A stretch of 10,228 nucleotides of DNA, taken from contig JAEWGR010000175.1 of assembly GCA_023388195.1 (NCBI GenBank), positions 1 through 10,228 of the forward strand, written 5' to 3'. The position numbers were made by a program, and so were the translations under genes. Shown piece after piece: positions 1-6,107 of this stretch; positions within the stretch are counted from its first letter, which is position 1; each line of letters opens with the position of its first letter. Under the pieces are notes generated by a model. That model did no database searches, was not told the origin of the DNA, and worked only from the letters and a program-made list of their open reading frames with translations. This DNA is from Bacillota bacterium. GTDB taxonomy: Bacteria > Bacillota > Negativicutes > Sporomusales > Sporomusaceae.

Positions 1-391
1 CCCCCAGGTTCAACTGGTTTAATTGTAAATCGACATGGGGATAAGTACTGCGAAAGCGCGAGATCAGCGCCGGAAAAAACGTTTTAACAGGTGCGCCTAA
101 AAAACCGATTTTTAACTGACCGGCAAACCCGGCAACGGCCAGCCGGATTCGTTGGATGCCTTCATCATAGCGGGCCAGGATGGACTTCGTCTCCGCCAGT
201 ACCACGGCGCCGATTGGTGTCAGCTGGACACTTTGCTTATTCCGGGCAAATAACTGCACTCCCAGGGCGTATTCCAAATCGGCGATATGCCGGCTGAGAA
301 CAGGCTGCGCAATAAAAAGCTGTTTGGCAGCGGTACTAAAGTTCAAATGCTCTGCAAGGCAGGTGAATTCACGTAACAACTGGATTTCCAT
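1..391 (-). CDS. LysR-type transcriptional regulator, N-terminal part (cut by window edge)
   Basis: Reading the minus strand from ATG at 391 gives 130 uninterrupted residues that run off the left edge, so the C-terminal part is missing. The protein begins MEIQLLREFTCLAEHLNFST and continues through AAKQLFIAQPVLSRHIADLE, the classic LysR winged helix-turn-helix (about residues 1-60). Next come LFARNKQSVQLTPIG (the wing) and a linker helix. Around residue 92, GQLKIGFLG starts the effector-binding domain. A GGGAGG ribosome site lies 4 nt before the ATG. Such proteins usually regulate a divergently transcribed neighbour in response to a pathway metabolite, so the transhydroxylase operon on the other side of the 207-bp gap is the obvious target, with an aromatic compound as likely inducer. 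Family assignment is firm; target and ligand are inferred. Confidence 0.93.
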   Translation of the reverse strand, partial: MEIQLLREFTCLAEHLNFSTAAKQLFIAQPVLSRHIADLEYALGVQLFARNKQSVQLTPIGAVVLAETKSILARYDEGIQRIRLAVAGFAGQLKIGFLGAPVKTFFPALISRFRSTYPHVDLQLNQLNLG

Positions 392-423
392 AGTACCTCC
401 CGGCGAATTTACTCTATAACAGT

Positions 424-452
424 AGTATAAAATGATTGGGGGCCAAGGGGAA
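424..452 (-). promoter_or_regulatory. Possible sigma-70 promoter of the LysR gene
   Basis: On the minus strand a good -10 hexamer, TATACT (429-424), lies 32 bp before the LysR start codon. Seventeen bases upstream is TTCCCC (452-447), a poor -35 match. A weak -35 is common where a regulator represses its own gene. The -10 is convincing by eye; the pair as a promoter is only a suggestion. Confidence 0.35.
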
Positions 453-489
453 GTTCTTTTGGCAAAAATATGTGTGGCTGCCGAGCGTA

Positions 490-504
490 ATACTTTTTTG
501 TTAT
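490..504. promoter_or_regulatory. Possible LysR-protein binding box (T-N11-A type)
   Basis: ATAC (490-493), seven bases, then TTAT (501-504) is one mismatch from the ATAC-N7-GTAT form of the LysR T-N11-A motif. It lies between the two divergent starts, about 5 bp upstream of a candidate -35 for the transhydroxylase operon. A second short dyad, ATAC-N3-GTAT, occurs at 515-525, and a perfect 8-bp palindrome, TAAGCTTA, at 504-511. The location suits an activator that also represses itself, but short AT-rich dyads occur by chance. Confidence 0.35.
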
Positions 505-508
505 AAGC

Positions 509-537
509 TTAGACATACACGGTATTTCCCCTAATAA
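509..537 (+). promoter_or_regulatory. Weak candidate promoter for the transhydroxylase operon
   Basis: TTAGAC (509-514), 17 bases, then TAATAA (532-537) is the best-spaced pair I can find upstream of the large-subunit gene. The -10 is poor (3 of 6 consensus bases), which would fit an activator-dependent promoter under the divergent LysR protein. No -24/-12 promoter is visible in this gap. Confidence 0.25.
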
Positions 538-598
538 AAAGCGTAGGGTATGATTAGGTTGGAAATGACAGACATTGTTGGGAAAGGAGAAGAGTAAG

Positions 599-3568
599 AT
601 GGCATTTGAAAGTACGCAATTTTCTGTTATCCTCTTCGGATTGGAAAAAATCCTGAAGATGACAGCAATACGCACAAAAACCTTTGCCCGGCGGCTGCAG
701 GAAAAAAATCTGATTGCCCAGATCAAACTGCGGGATAACTCACAGGGCCGGTATTTTATTTTCCAGGGCGGTAAGGTCTCTTCCCAGGCCGGTATCCATG
801 ACAACCCTGATATTGCTATGATCTTCGAGGATGCCGAGACGGCGGTGAGGCTAATGAGCCCTGCCAGGACACAGCTGGAATTTATCAGTGCGGCCAAGCA
901 TTTCCAAATTGACATGCAAGGCCCGGATGAACTGACACTCTGGTTTGCTGAAACCTTGAATATGACTATGAATATTGACCCTGAATATGGCGTGGATATG
1001 GGGAAGGGTGTTAAGCGCTACACCAGCAATACTAACGGCGGGCCCGTTTTTGTCTATGTTAAAGAAGGCAAAATCATCCGTATCACCCCGATTGATTTTG
1101 AAGAGGAGGATGCCGATCCCTGGGTAGTGACCGCCAGAGGCAAAACCTTTTCCCCGCCTAAAAAAACTACCGTTAACCCCCATACCTTAGCCTGGAAATC
1201 AATGATTTATTCGCCAGATCGCCTGCTGTATCCGATGAAACGGGTGGACTTTGATCCCAATGGCGAGAGAAACCCGCAAAACCGGGGCATATCCGGCTAT
1301 GAACGGATTAGCTGGGATGAAGCGCTGACCATCGTGGTTAACGAGATTAAGCGGGTAAAAAAGGATCATGGCCCAGGGGCCATTATGAACGGCAGCGGCT
1401 CTCACCATACCTGGGGCGCATTGGGCTATTGGCTGAGTGCCAGGCTGAGATTTTTTAATGCTATCGGCTGGACGCCGGTTGTGCATAACCCTGACAGCTG
1501 GGAAGGCTGGTTCTGGGGGGCAACCCATCACTGGGGGCAAAGTGCCCGCAATGGCGGTTCCGAAACCTACAATCTGGTGGAAGACTGTCTCCAAAACTGT
1601 GAAATGATTGTCTTCTGGTCCAGTGACCCCGAATCCACCAGCGGTGTCTATGGCGCCCAGGAAGGGACCGTACGCCGCCAGTGGCTCAAGGAACTGGGCA
1701 TCAAGATTGTCCATATTGACCCCTATTACAATCATACGGCCGGGCTGATGGGCGGTAAGTGGCTGGCACCCAGGCCGGGTACCGACAGTGCGATGGTGCT
1801 GGCGATTGCCTATGTGTGGATGACGGAAAACCTCTATGACAAAGACTATGTGGCTGAGCGCACCACCGGTTTTGAAAAATGGCAGGACTATGTTCTGGGC
1901 CGGGAGGATGGGGTGCCGAAAACACCGGAATGGCAGGAGTCGGAAACCGGCATACCGGCTAAGGATATCAGAGCTCTGGCCCGGGAGTGGGGCCGTAAGA
2001 AAACCTATCTGGCGGCCGGCGGGATCATTGGCTTCGGCGGCGCCTGCCGCACCGCCACCGGCACCGACTGGGCCCGAGGCATGGTATGTCTGATGGCTAT
2101 GCAGGGACTGGGCAAGCCGGGCGTCAATATGGGCGGCATGCAGCAGGGTACGCCGGTTGATACCCGTTTCTATTTCCCCGGTTATGCCGAAGGTGGTTTT
2201 TCCGGTGATTTGTTTGCGACAGGCAATTTCCTTAATCTGTATCAGCGGATGCCCAATATCGTTACCATGAATACGGTCAATCAGGGTGTGCCGCGTCTCA
2301 AGATACCGGAAGCTATTATGGAGGGTCATTGCGAAGGCTGGTCATCTGATGGCAAAACGATCGAAGGGCAGTTCTTTCCGATAAAATATCCGTCACCTGG
2401 CCATTCCCCCGTAAAAATGTACTATAAATATGGCGGCTCCCATATCGGCACAATGGTGGATACAAACCGCTATGTGAATATGTACCGGTCAGATGGCCTG
2501 GAATTTGTTGTTAACCAGTCAATCTGGTTTGAGGGCGAAGCCCAGTTTGCCGATGTTATCCTGCCGGCCTGCACTAATTTTGAGCGTTGGGATATCAGCG
2601 AATTCGCCAACTGCGGCGGCTATATTTACCATTCATTTACCCAGGTCAACCACCGGGTGGCTGTGCTGCAGCATAAGTGCATCGAACCACTGGGGGAATC
2701 CAAGTCTGATATCGAAATCTTTCTGGAACTTTCCAAACGGCTGGGACTGGGGTCGGTTTACTCAGAAGGCTCCACTGAACTGGAATGGTGTAAGCGCTTA
2801 TTTGACGGCACCGACCTGCCCAACCGGCTTTCCTGGAAAAAGTTCCTGAAAAAAGGCTATTATGTGATTCCGCCGCTGCCTGAGAACCGTCGTGATCCGG
2901 TATCCTTCCGCTGGTATGCCGAAGGCCGGGCGAAAGATACGCCAGAGCCGTTTCCGGCTCCGGCTGACTATACCGGCGAATACCGGATGGGACTCCAGAC
3001 CCAGTCCGGAAAAATCGAGTTTGAATCTTCCAGCCTGAAACGGTTTGATCCTAATGACCCTGACCGGCCGCCAATTATGAAATACATCCCTGCCTGGGAA
3101 GGGCCGCATTCGCCGGAGCTGTATGCCAAATACCCGCTGCAGCTCATATCGCCGCACCCCAAGTTTACCTTCCATACGCAAAGTGACGGCAAAGACAGCA
3201 CCATCAACGATATTAAGGATCACCGGGTGCTGATCAACGGGCATTATTACTGGATTGTAAGAATCAATGCCCGTGACGCCGCCGCCCGGGGCATTAACGA
3301 AAACGAGTTGGTTAAGGTATTCAATGACCGGGGAGCTGTTATCTGCGCCGCGCAATTGACGGAGCGCATTCCGCCGGGAACCGTACATTCCTACGAATCC
3401 TCGGCCGTCTATAAGCCGGTGGGAGAACCGGGACAATCGCCTGATATCGGCGGCTGCATCAATCTATTGACACCAAGCCGGATGATGATTAAACGGTCCC
3501 ATGCCATGGCGGCTAATTCCTGCCTTGTTGAGATTGGCAAATGGGGCGGCGAGGAGAGTGTGTCGTGA
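599..3568 (+). CDS. athL: Pyrogallol-phloroglucinol transhydroxylase-type molybdoenzyme, large subunit, with N-terminal SCP2-like domain
   Basis: A 989-residue cytoplasmic bis-MGD molybdoenzyme of the DMSO-reductase superfamily. The family enzyme moves a hydroxyl group from tetrahydroxybenzene to pyrogallol, yielding phloroglucinol. Residues from about 134 closely resemble the Pelobacter acidigallici large subunit as I remember it. His269, Asp299, Ser300 (in HNPDSWEG) and Tyr529 (in PGYAEGG) fall at a constant offset of 125 from its His144, Asp174, Mo-ligand Ser175 and Tyr404. There is no N-terminal cysteine cluster, Tat signal or membrane segment, as in that enzyme. Residues 1-133 are extra: about 28-121 look like an SCP2 sterol-carrier fold (DNPDIAMIFEDAET, later QIDMQGPDELTLWF). 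ATG 599 has AAGGAG at a good distance; ATG 998, where the Pelobacter protein would begin, has none. The stop overlaps the small-subunit start. Resorcinol or dihydroxybenzoate hydroxylase activity (same family) is the main alternative. Confidence 0.9.
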   Translation: MAFESTQFSVILFGLEKILKMTAIRTKTFARRLQEKNLIAQIKLRDNSQGRYFIFQGGKVSSQAGIHDNPDIAMIFEDAETAVRLMSPARTQLEFISAAKHFQIDMQGPDELTLWFAETLNMTMNIDPEYGVDMGKGVKRYTSNTNGGPVFVYVKEGKIIRITPIDFEEEDADPWVVTARGKTFSPPKKTTVNPHTLAWKSMIYSPDRLLYPMKRVDFDPNGERNPQNRGISGYERISWDEALTIVVNEIKRVKKDHGPGAIMNGSGSHHTWGALGYWLSARLRFFNAIGWTPVVHNPDSWEGWFWGATHHWGQSARNGGSETYNLVEDCLQNCEMIVFWSSDPESTSGVYGAQEGTVRRQWLKELGIKIVHIDPYYNHTAGLMGGKWLAPRPGTDSAMVLAIAYVWMTENLYDKDYVAERTTGFEKWQDYVLGREDGVPKTPEWQESETGIPAKDIRALAREWGRKKTYLAAGGIIGFGGACRTATGTDWARGMVCLMAMQGLGKPGVNMGGMQQGTPVDTRFYFPGYAEGGFSGDLFATGNFLNLYQRMPNIVTMNTVNQGVPRLKIPEAIMEGHCEGWSSDGKTIEGQFFPIKYPSPGHSPVKMYYKYGGSHIGTMVDTNRYVNMYRSDGLEFVVNQSIWFEGEAQFADVILPACTNFERWDISEFANCGGYIYHSFTQVNHRVAVLQHKCIEPLGESKSDIEIFLELSKRLGLGSVYSEGSTELEWCKRLFDGTDLPNRLSWKKFLKKGYYVIPPLPENRRDPVSFRWYAEGRAKDTPEPFPAPADYTGEYRMGLQTQSGKIEFESSSLKRFDPNDPDRPPIMKYIPAWEGPHSPELYAKYPLQLISPHPKFTFHTQSDGKDSTINDIKDHRVLINGHYYWIVRINARDAAARGINENELVKVFNDRGAVICAAQLTERIPPGTVHSYESSAVYKPVGEPGQSPDIGGCINLLTPSRMMIKRSHAMAANSCLVEIGKWGGEESVS

Positions 3569-4404
3569 AACAGTGGCATTTGATTATTGATGTGGAAAAA
3601 TGTGTGGACTGCAATAATTGTTTCTTGGCCTGCAAAGATGAGCATGTGGATAATGACTGGCCGGGATACACCCGGCCCCAGCCCCGGCATGGCCAGCGCT
3701 GGATAAACATTATGCGCACAGAACGGGGGCAATACCCGCTCATTGATGTGGCCTACCGGCCGACTACCTGTATGCATTGCCGGCAAGCCCCATGTATTAA
3801 GGCTGCCGGCGGCAGTATTACCAAACGTCCCGACGGTGTGGTTATTATTGACCCCGATAAGGCCCAAGGCCGGCCTGAGCTTGTTAAGGCCTGCCCGTAT
3901 CAGGCGATCTGGTGGAACGAAGAACAGGCGGTTCCGCAAAAGTGTACTTTTTGCGCCCACCTGCTTGATCAGGGTTGGAAAAAGCCGCGTTGTGCGCAAG
4001 CCTGTCCGACCGGCGCGCTCCGGGTGGAATATGTGGAAGACGCTGACATGAGCCGTATCTGTCAGGCCGAGAATTTAGAGGTTTTACAGCCTGAGTACAA
4101 TACGCAGCCCCGTGTATATTACAAGAATCTGTACCGGTTTAATAAATGTTTTATTGCCGGCAGTGTAGCGGTAAATAACAGCGGTGTTATTGATTGTGCC
4201 GAAGGGGTCCGGATCAGCTTGTTTGCGGACGGGAACAAGATCTCCGAGGTGGTTTCTGATAATTTTGGTGACTTCAAAATTGACAACCTGCCTGTTAACA
4301 GTGGTCTGTATTCTCTTGAGCTTGAGATGAGCGGGTTTAATAAGATCACAGTGACAGTCGAATTAACTGCCAGTCAGAATATTGGTACTGTATACCTGGG
4401 ATAA
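3565..4404 (+). CDS. bthL: Transhydroxylase small subunit, three [4Fe-4S] clusters
   Basis: A 279-residue iron-sulfur partner of the preceding molybdenum subunit, close in length to the Pelobacter beta subunit (about 275). It starts at GTG 3565 with GAGGAG 8 nt upstream; the GTGA overlap with the large-subunit stop suggests translational coupling. Twelve cysteines form three cluster sites: 13/16/19/23, 69/72/77/110 and 127/130/143/147. After a linker with YYKNLYRF (185-192), residues about 198-279 form a beta-rich, transthyretin/CNA-B-like domain (GDFKIDNLPVNSGLYSLELE), which the Pelobacter small subunit also has. There is no signal peptide and no NrfD-type membrane anchor gene nearby, so the complex is probably soluble. 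In a net redox-neutral transhydroxylation the clusters may serve structure or activation; in a hydroxylase they would pass electrons on. Family membership is secure; the exact substrate is not. Confidence 0.92.
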   Translation: MKQWHLIIDVEKCVDCNNCFLACKDEHVDNDWPGYTRPQPRHGQRWINIMRTERGQYPLIDVAYRPTTCMHCRQAPCIKAAGGSITKRPDGVVIIDPDKAQGRPELVKACPYQAIWWNEEQAVPQKCTFCAHLLDQGWKKPRCAQACPTGALRVEYVEDADMSRICQAENLEVLQPEYNTQPRVYYKNLYRFNKCFIAGSVAVNNSGVIDCAEGVRISLFADGNKISEVVSDNFGDFKIDNLPVNSGLYSLELEMSGFNKITVTVELTASQNIGTVYLG

Positions 4405-4416
4405 AACTATGCTCCG

Positions 4417-4455
4417 GGCCCTGTCGCCTGCGGAATTCATGCCGGCGGCAGGGCC
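4417..4455 (+). terminator. GC-rich hairpin after the transhydroxylase genes
   Basis: GGCCCTGTCGCC (4417-4428) pairs with GGCGGCAGGGCC (4444-4455): 12 bp with a single G-T wobble and a 15-base loop, starting 13 bases after the small-subunit stop. It is followed by TGATTTAGG rather than a real T-run, so it may be a weak terminator, an mRNA 3'-end stabiliser or a processing site that separates enzyme from permease expression. Confidence 0.55.
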
Positions 4456-4467
4456 TGATTTAGGTTA

Positions 4468-4497
4468 TTGCAATATATATAACATGGTTGTTATATG
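4468..4497 (+). promoter_or_regulatory. Permease promoter overlapped by a 20-bp palindrome
   Basis: TTGCAA (4468-4473), 18 bases, then TATATG (4492-4497) is a plausible sigma-70 promoter 37 bp before the permease start. A perfect dyad, ATATAACA-N4-TGTTATAT (4477-4496), covers the spacer and most of the -10, the usual place for a repressor operator. TATAAC at 4478-4483 is an alternative -10. The dyad is certain; promoter and operator roles are inferred. It could also form an AU-rich RNA hairpin in readthrough transcripts. Confidence 0.4.
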
Positions 4498-4533
4498 GTC
4501 TGAACAGGCGACCAATCGTTAGGAGGACAACAT

Positions 4534-5862
4534 ATGGGCCTCGAAAGCAGTAACGTGCCGCCGCCATCCGGGCTGAGATATGGTTTACAGGATAACCTTC
4601 CCCTGCGGGAGATGATTTCTTATAGTATCCAGCATTTGACCTATTTTCTGGCTAATGCTGCGATTCTGCCAGTCATCGTGGGCGGATACCTCGGGCTTGA
4701 CCAGCAGGGCTTGGCCAGCCTTGTACAAAGGACGTTTATTCTGTGTGGAATCGTATCCATACTCCAGGTCGTGTGGGGCCACCGGTTTCCGATTATGGAA
4801 GGACCGGCAGGGTTGTGGTATGGTGTACTCATTACGTTGGCTACGGCGGCACCAAGTTTGGGAAAAAGTCTGGCTGTGCTGCGGACCGATATTGAAATGG
4901 GCTTTATCGTCGCCGGGATCGTGTGTATCCTAATTGGTATAACCGGTATGGCCGGAATGGTTGCCAGGGTTTTTAGCCCGCTGGTAAATGGTGTTTTTCT
5001 TGTGCTGATGTGCCTGCAGCTCAGTCCGGCCATGATCAAAGGCATGCTGGGCTTGCACAGTGCCAAGCAGATGGTGGATTTCGCCAGTGTATTTACTTTT
5101 GTCCTTACAAGCGGTTTGATCATGGTGATCACTTTGAAAAGCAAGGGGTTTATCCAGAGCATAGCCGTCCTTCTTGGCGTTGGCTTTGGGTGGATTGCGG
5201 CTTTCCTCCTGGGCCTTTCCCCGCAGATAAACCAATATAACAATCAATTGCCCGCCAGTCCGGAACTGTTTGTGTGGGGGGCCCCCACTTTTGATAGCGG
5301 GGTTATTCTCGCCTGTGTTATAGCGGCTTTGTTGCTTTTCTCCAATTTAGTTGCCAGTATTTTAGGGATGAGCGCAGTGACGGGCGAACCGCTTACGCCG
5401 GCAGTGTTCAATCGCGGCGCGGTTTTTACCGGCCTCTCGGACATGTTTGCCGGCCTGGGGGCGGTGATTGGCTTTATTCCCTATGCGTCGGCGATTGGCT
5501 TTACATCGATGACCGGTGTGGCAGCAAGAAAGCCGTTTATTGCCGGTGCGTTGTTAATTACGATACTGGGGATTTTCCCGCAGGTGGGCGTATTTTTCGC
5601 CGCCATACCGCCTGCTGTCGGCAACGCGGTCATGTTTGTTGTTTTTTGTTTGATTCTGGGTATGGGCATAAAAGAGTTTGCCAAAGTGGAGCTAACTAAC
5701 CGGGAAATGGTTATAGCGGGGGTCGCACTTATGGTAGGGGTCGGGGTAATGTTTTTGCCGCAGGCGGTGTTTAATAATTTACCGCCGCTGCTGCGGTACC
5801 TGCTGCTCAATGGCATGGTGGACGGCCTGCTGATCTGCATTTTTCTTGAACAGTTTTTATAG
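4534..5862 (+). CDS. NCS2-family (xanthine/uracil-type) permease with altered substrate site
   Basis: A 442-residue, very hydrophobic inner-membrane protein with about 12-14 predicted membrane segments and no signal peptide. AGGAGG lies 7 nt before ATG 4534. Family marks are the QH pair in segment 1 (SIQHLTYF, residues 31-38), FPIMEGPAGLWYG (85-97), GEPLTPAVFNRG (284-295) and IGFTSMTGVAAR (321-332). Compared by eye with E. coli UraA, the two binding glutamates (Glu241, Glu290) correspond to Ser275 and Ser319, and the conserved Asn after the second is Ala320. These changes argue against a normal nucleobase cargo. Lying directly after the transhydroxylase genes, it may import gallate, pyrogallol or a related phenol, probably by ion symport. 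It has its own likely promoter and is followed by a T-rich hairpin. The family is clear; the cargo is inferred from context. Confidence 0.88.
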   Translation: MGLESSNVPPPSGLRYGLQDNLPLREMISYSIQHLTYFLANAAILPVIVGGYLGLDQQGLASLVQRTFILCGIVSILQVVWGHRFPIMEGPAGLWYGVLITLATAAPSLGKSLAVLRTDIEMGFIVAGIVCILIGITGMAGMVARVFSPLVNGVFLVLMCLQLSPAMIKGMLGLHSAKQMVDFASVFTFVLTSGLIMVITLKSKGFIQSIAVLLGVGFGWIAAFLLGLSPQINQYNNQLPASPELFVWGAPTFDSGVILACVIAALLLFSNLVASILGMSAVTGEPLTPAVFNRGAVFTGLSDMFAGLGAVIGFIPYASAIGFTSMTGVAARKPFIAGALLITILGIFPQVGVFFAAIPPAVGNAVMFVVFCLILGMGIKEFAKVELTNREMVIAGVALMVGVGVMFLPQAVFNNLPPLLRYLLLNGMVDGLLICIFLEQFL

Positions 5863-5889
5863 CAGCCGACAGGTTTCTTTTCAAAAAAA

Positions 5890-5907
5890 AGATGCTGTAT
5901 TGCATCT
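5890..5907. promoter_or_regulatory. Upstream dyad 1 of three (GATG-N8-CATC)
   Basis: AGATGC, six bases, GCATCT: perfect 6-bp arms. Its core shares the pattern GATG-N8-CATC with two further dyads downstream, all ahead of a -24/-12 promoter. Its centre (5898.5) is about 160 bp upstream of the expected transcript start, in the usual range for sigma-54 enhancer sites. The dyad is seen directly; protein binding is inferred. Confidence 0.5.
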
Positions 5908-5912
5908 GAGTA

Positions 5913-5928
5913 GATGACAATAATCATC
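5913..5928. promoter_or_regulatory. Upstream dyad 2 of three (GATG-N8-CATC)
   Basis: GATGA, six bases, TCATC: perfect 5-bp arms with the same core and gap as dyad 1. The centres are 22 bp apart, about two helical turns, so dimers on both sites would lie on one face of the DNA, as is common for enhancer-binding proteins acting with sigma-54. The regulator is not encoded in the window. Confidence 0.5.
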
Positions 5929-5960
5929 AGAGTTAATTCGTGTGTTTAGTCATATTGTGG

Positions 5961-5999
5961 ATAGTCTTGATGATGTTTTTCATCAAGACTATTTTCTTT
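5961..5999 (+). terminator. Rho-independent-type terminator of the permease gene, containing dyad 3
   Basis: ATAGTCTTGATGA (5961-5973) pairs perfectly over 13 bp with TCATCAAGACTAT (5980-5992) around a 6-base loop, and is followed by TTTCTTT. This would end transcription about 100 bases after the permease stop, although the stem is AT-rich for a terminator. Its centre (5969-5984) is GATGA-N6-TCATC, identical in arms and gap to dyad 2, so the same DNA may also be an activator site about 85 bp before the next transcript start. Either or both roles are possible. Confidence 0.65.
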
Positions 6000-6036
6000 A
6001 TGTGATTTCCTTAACGTTTTCCCTTTGTTATTTGGC

Positions 6037-6052
6037 TGGCATGATTTTTGCA
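6037..6052 (+). promoter_or_regulatory. Sigma-54 (-24/-12) promoter of the bcd-etf-hbd operon
   Basis: TGGCAT (6037-6042), five bases, TTGCA (6048-6052) matches the RpoN consensus TGGCAC-N5-TTGCW at all but one position, with the required 10 bases between GG and GC. It lies 55 bp before the acyl-CoA dehydrogenase start, with predicted initiation near 6062. Such promoters depend fully on an ATP-driven enhancer-binding protein, and the three dyads upstream fit that. I see no convincing sigma-70 promoter in this gap. Confidence 0.8.
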
Positions 6053-6107
6053 ACGTTAGAGGTAAGAGGATGTAAATAGCCTACTATTATATTAGGAGAT
6101 GAAAAGT

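Noticed and set aside
461..489. Possible -24/-12 promoter before the transhydroxylase genes
   Set aside because: TGGC-like starts are present at two places, but GC is not found at the required 10-base spacing after GG.
575..598. Extending the large subunit to a TTG start at 575
   Set aside because: The AAGGAG ribosome site (584-589) would lie inside the extension, and it fits ATG 599 well.
998..1000. Internal ATG as true start of a Pelobacter-length large subunit
   Set aside because: There is no ribosome site before it, and the upstream frame is a clean, domain-like sequence with its own good site.
1199..2329. 376-codon open frame on the minus strand inside the large-subunit gene
   Set aside because: It lies fully antisense to a strongly conserved coding region, shows no recognisable domain, and is explained by GC-rich codons of the real gene. 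Similar minus-strand frames at 409-915, 2798-3436, 3409-3999 and 7276-7989 were dropped for the same reason.
4496..4514. Short inverted repeat TGGTC-N9-GACCA before the permease
   Set aside because: Five-base arms with a nine-base gap are easily due to chance, and no pattern around it supports a function.
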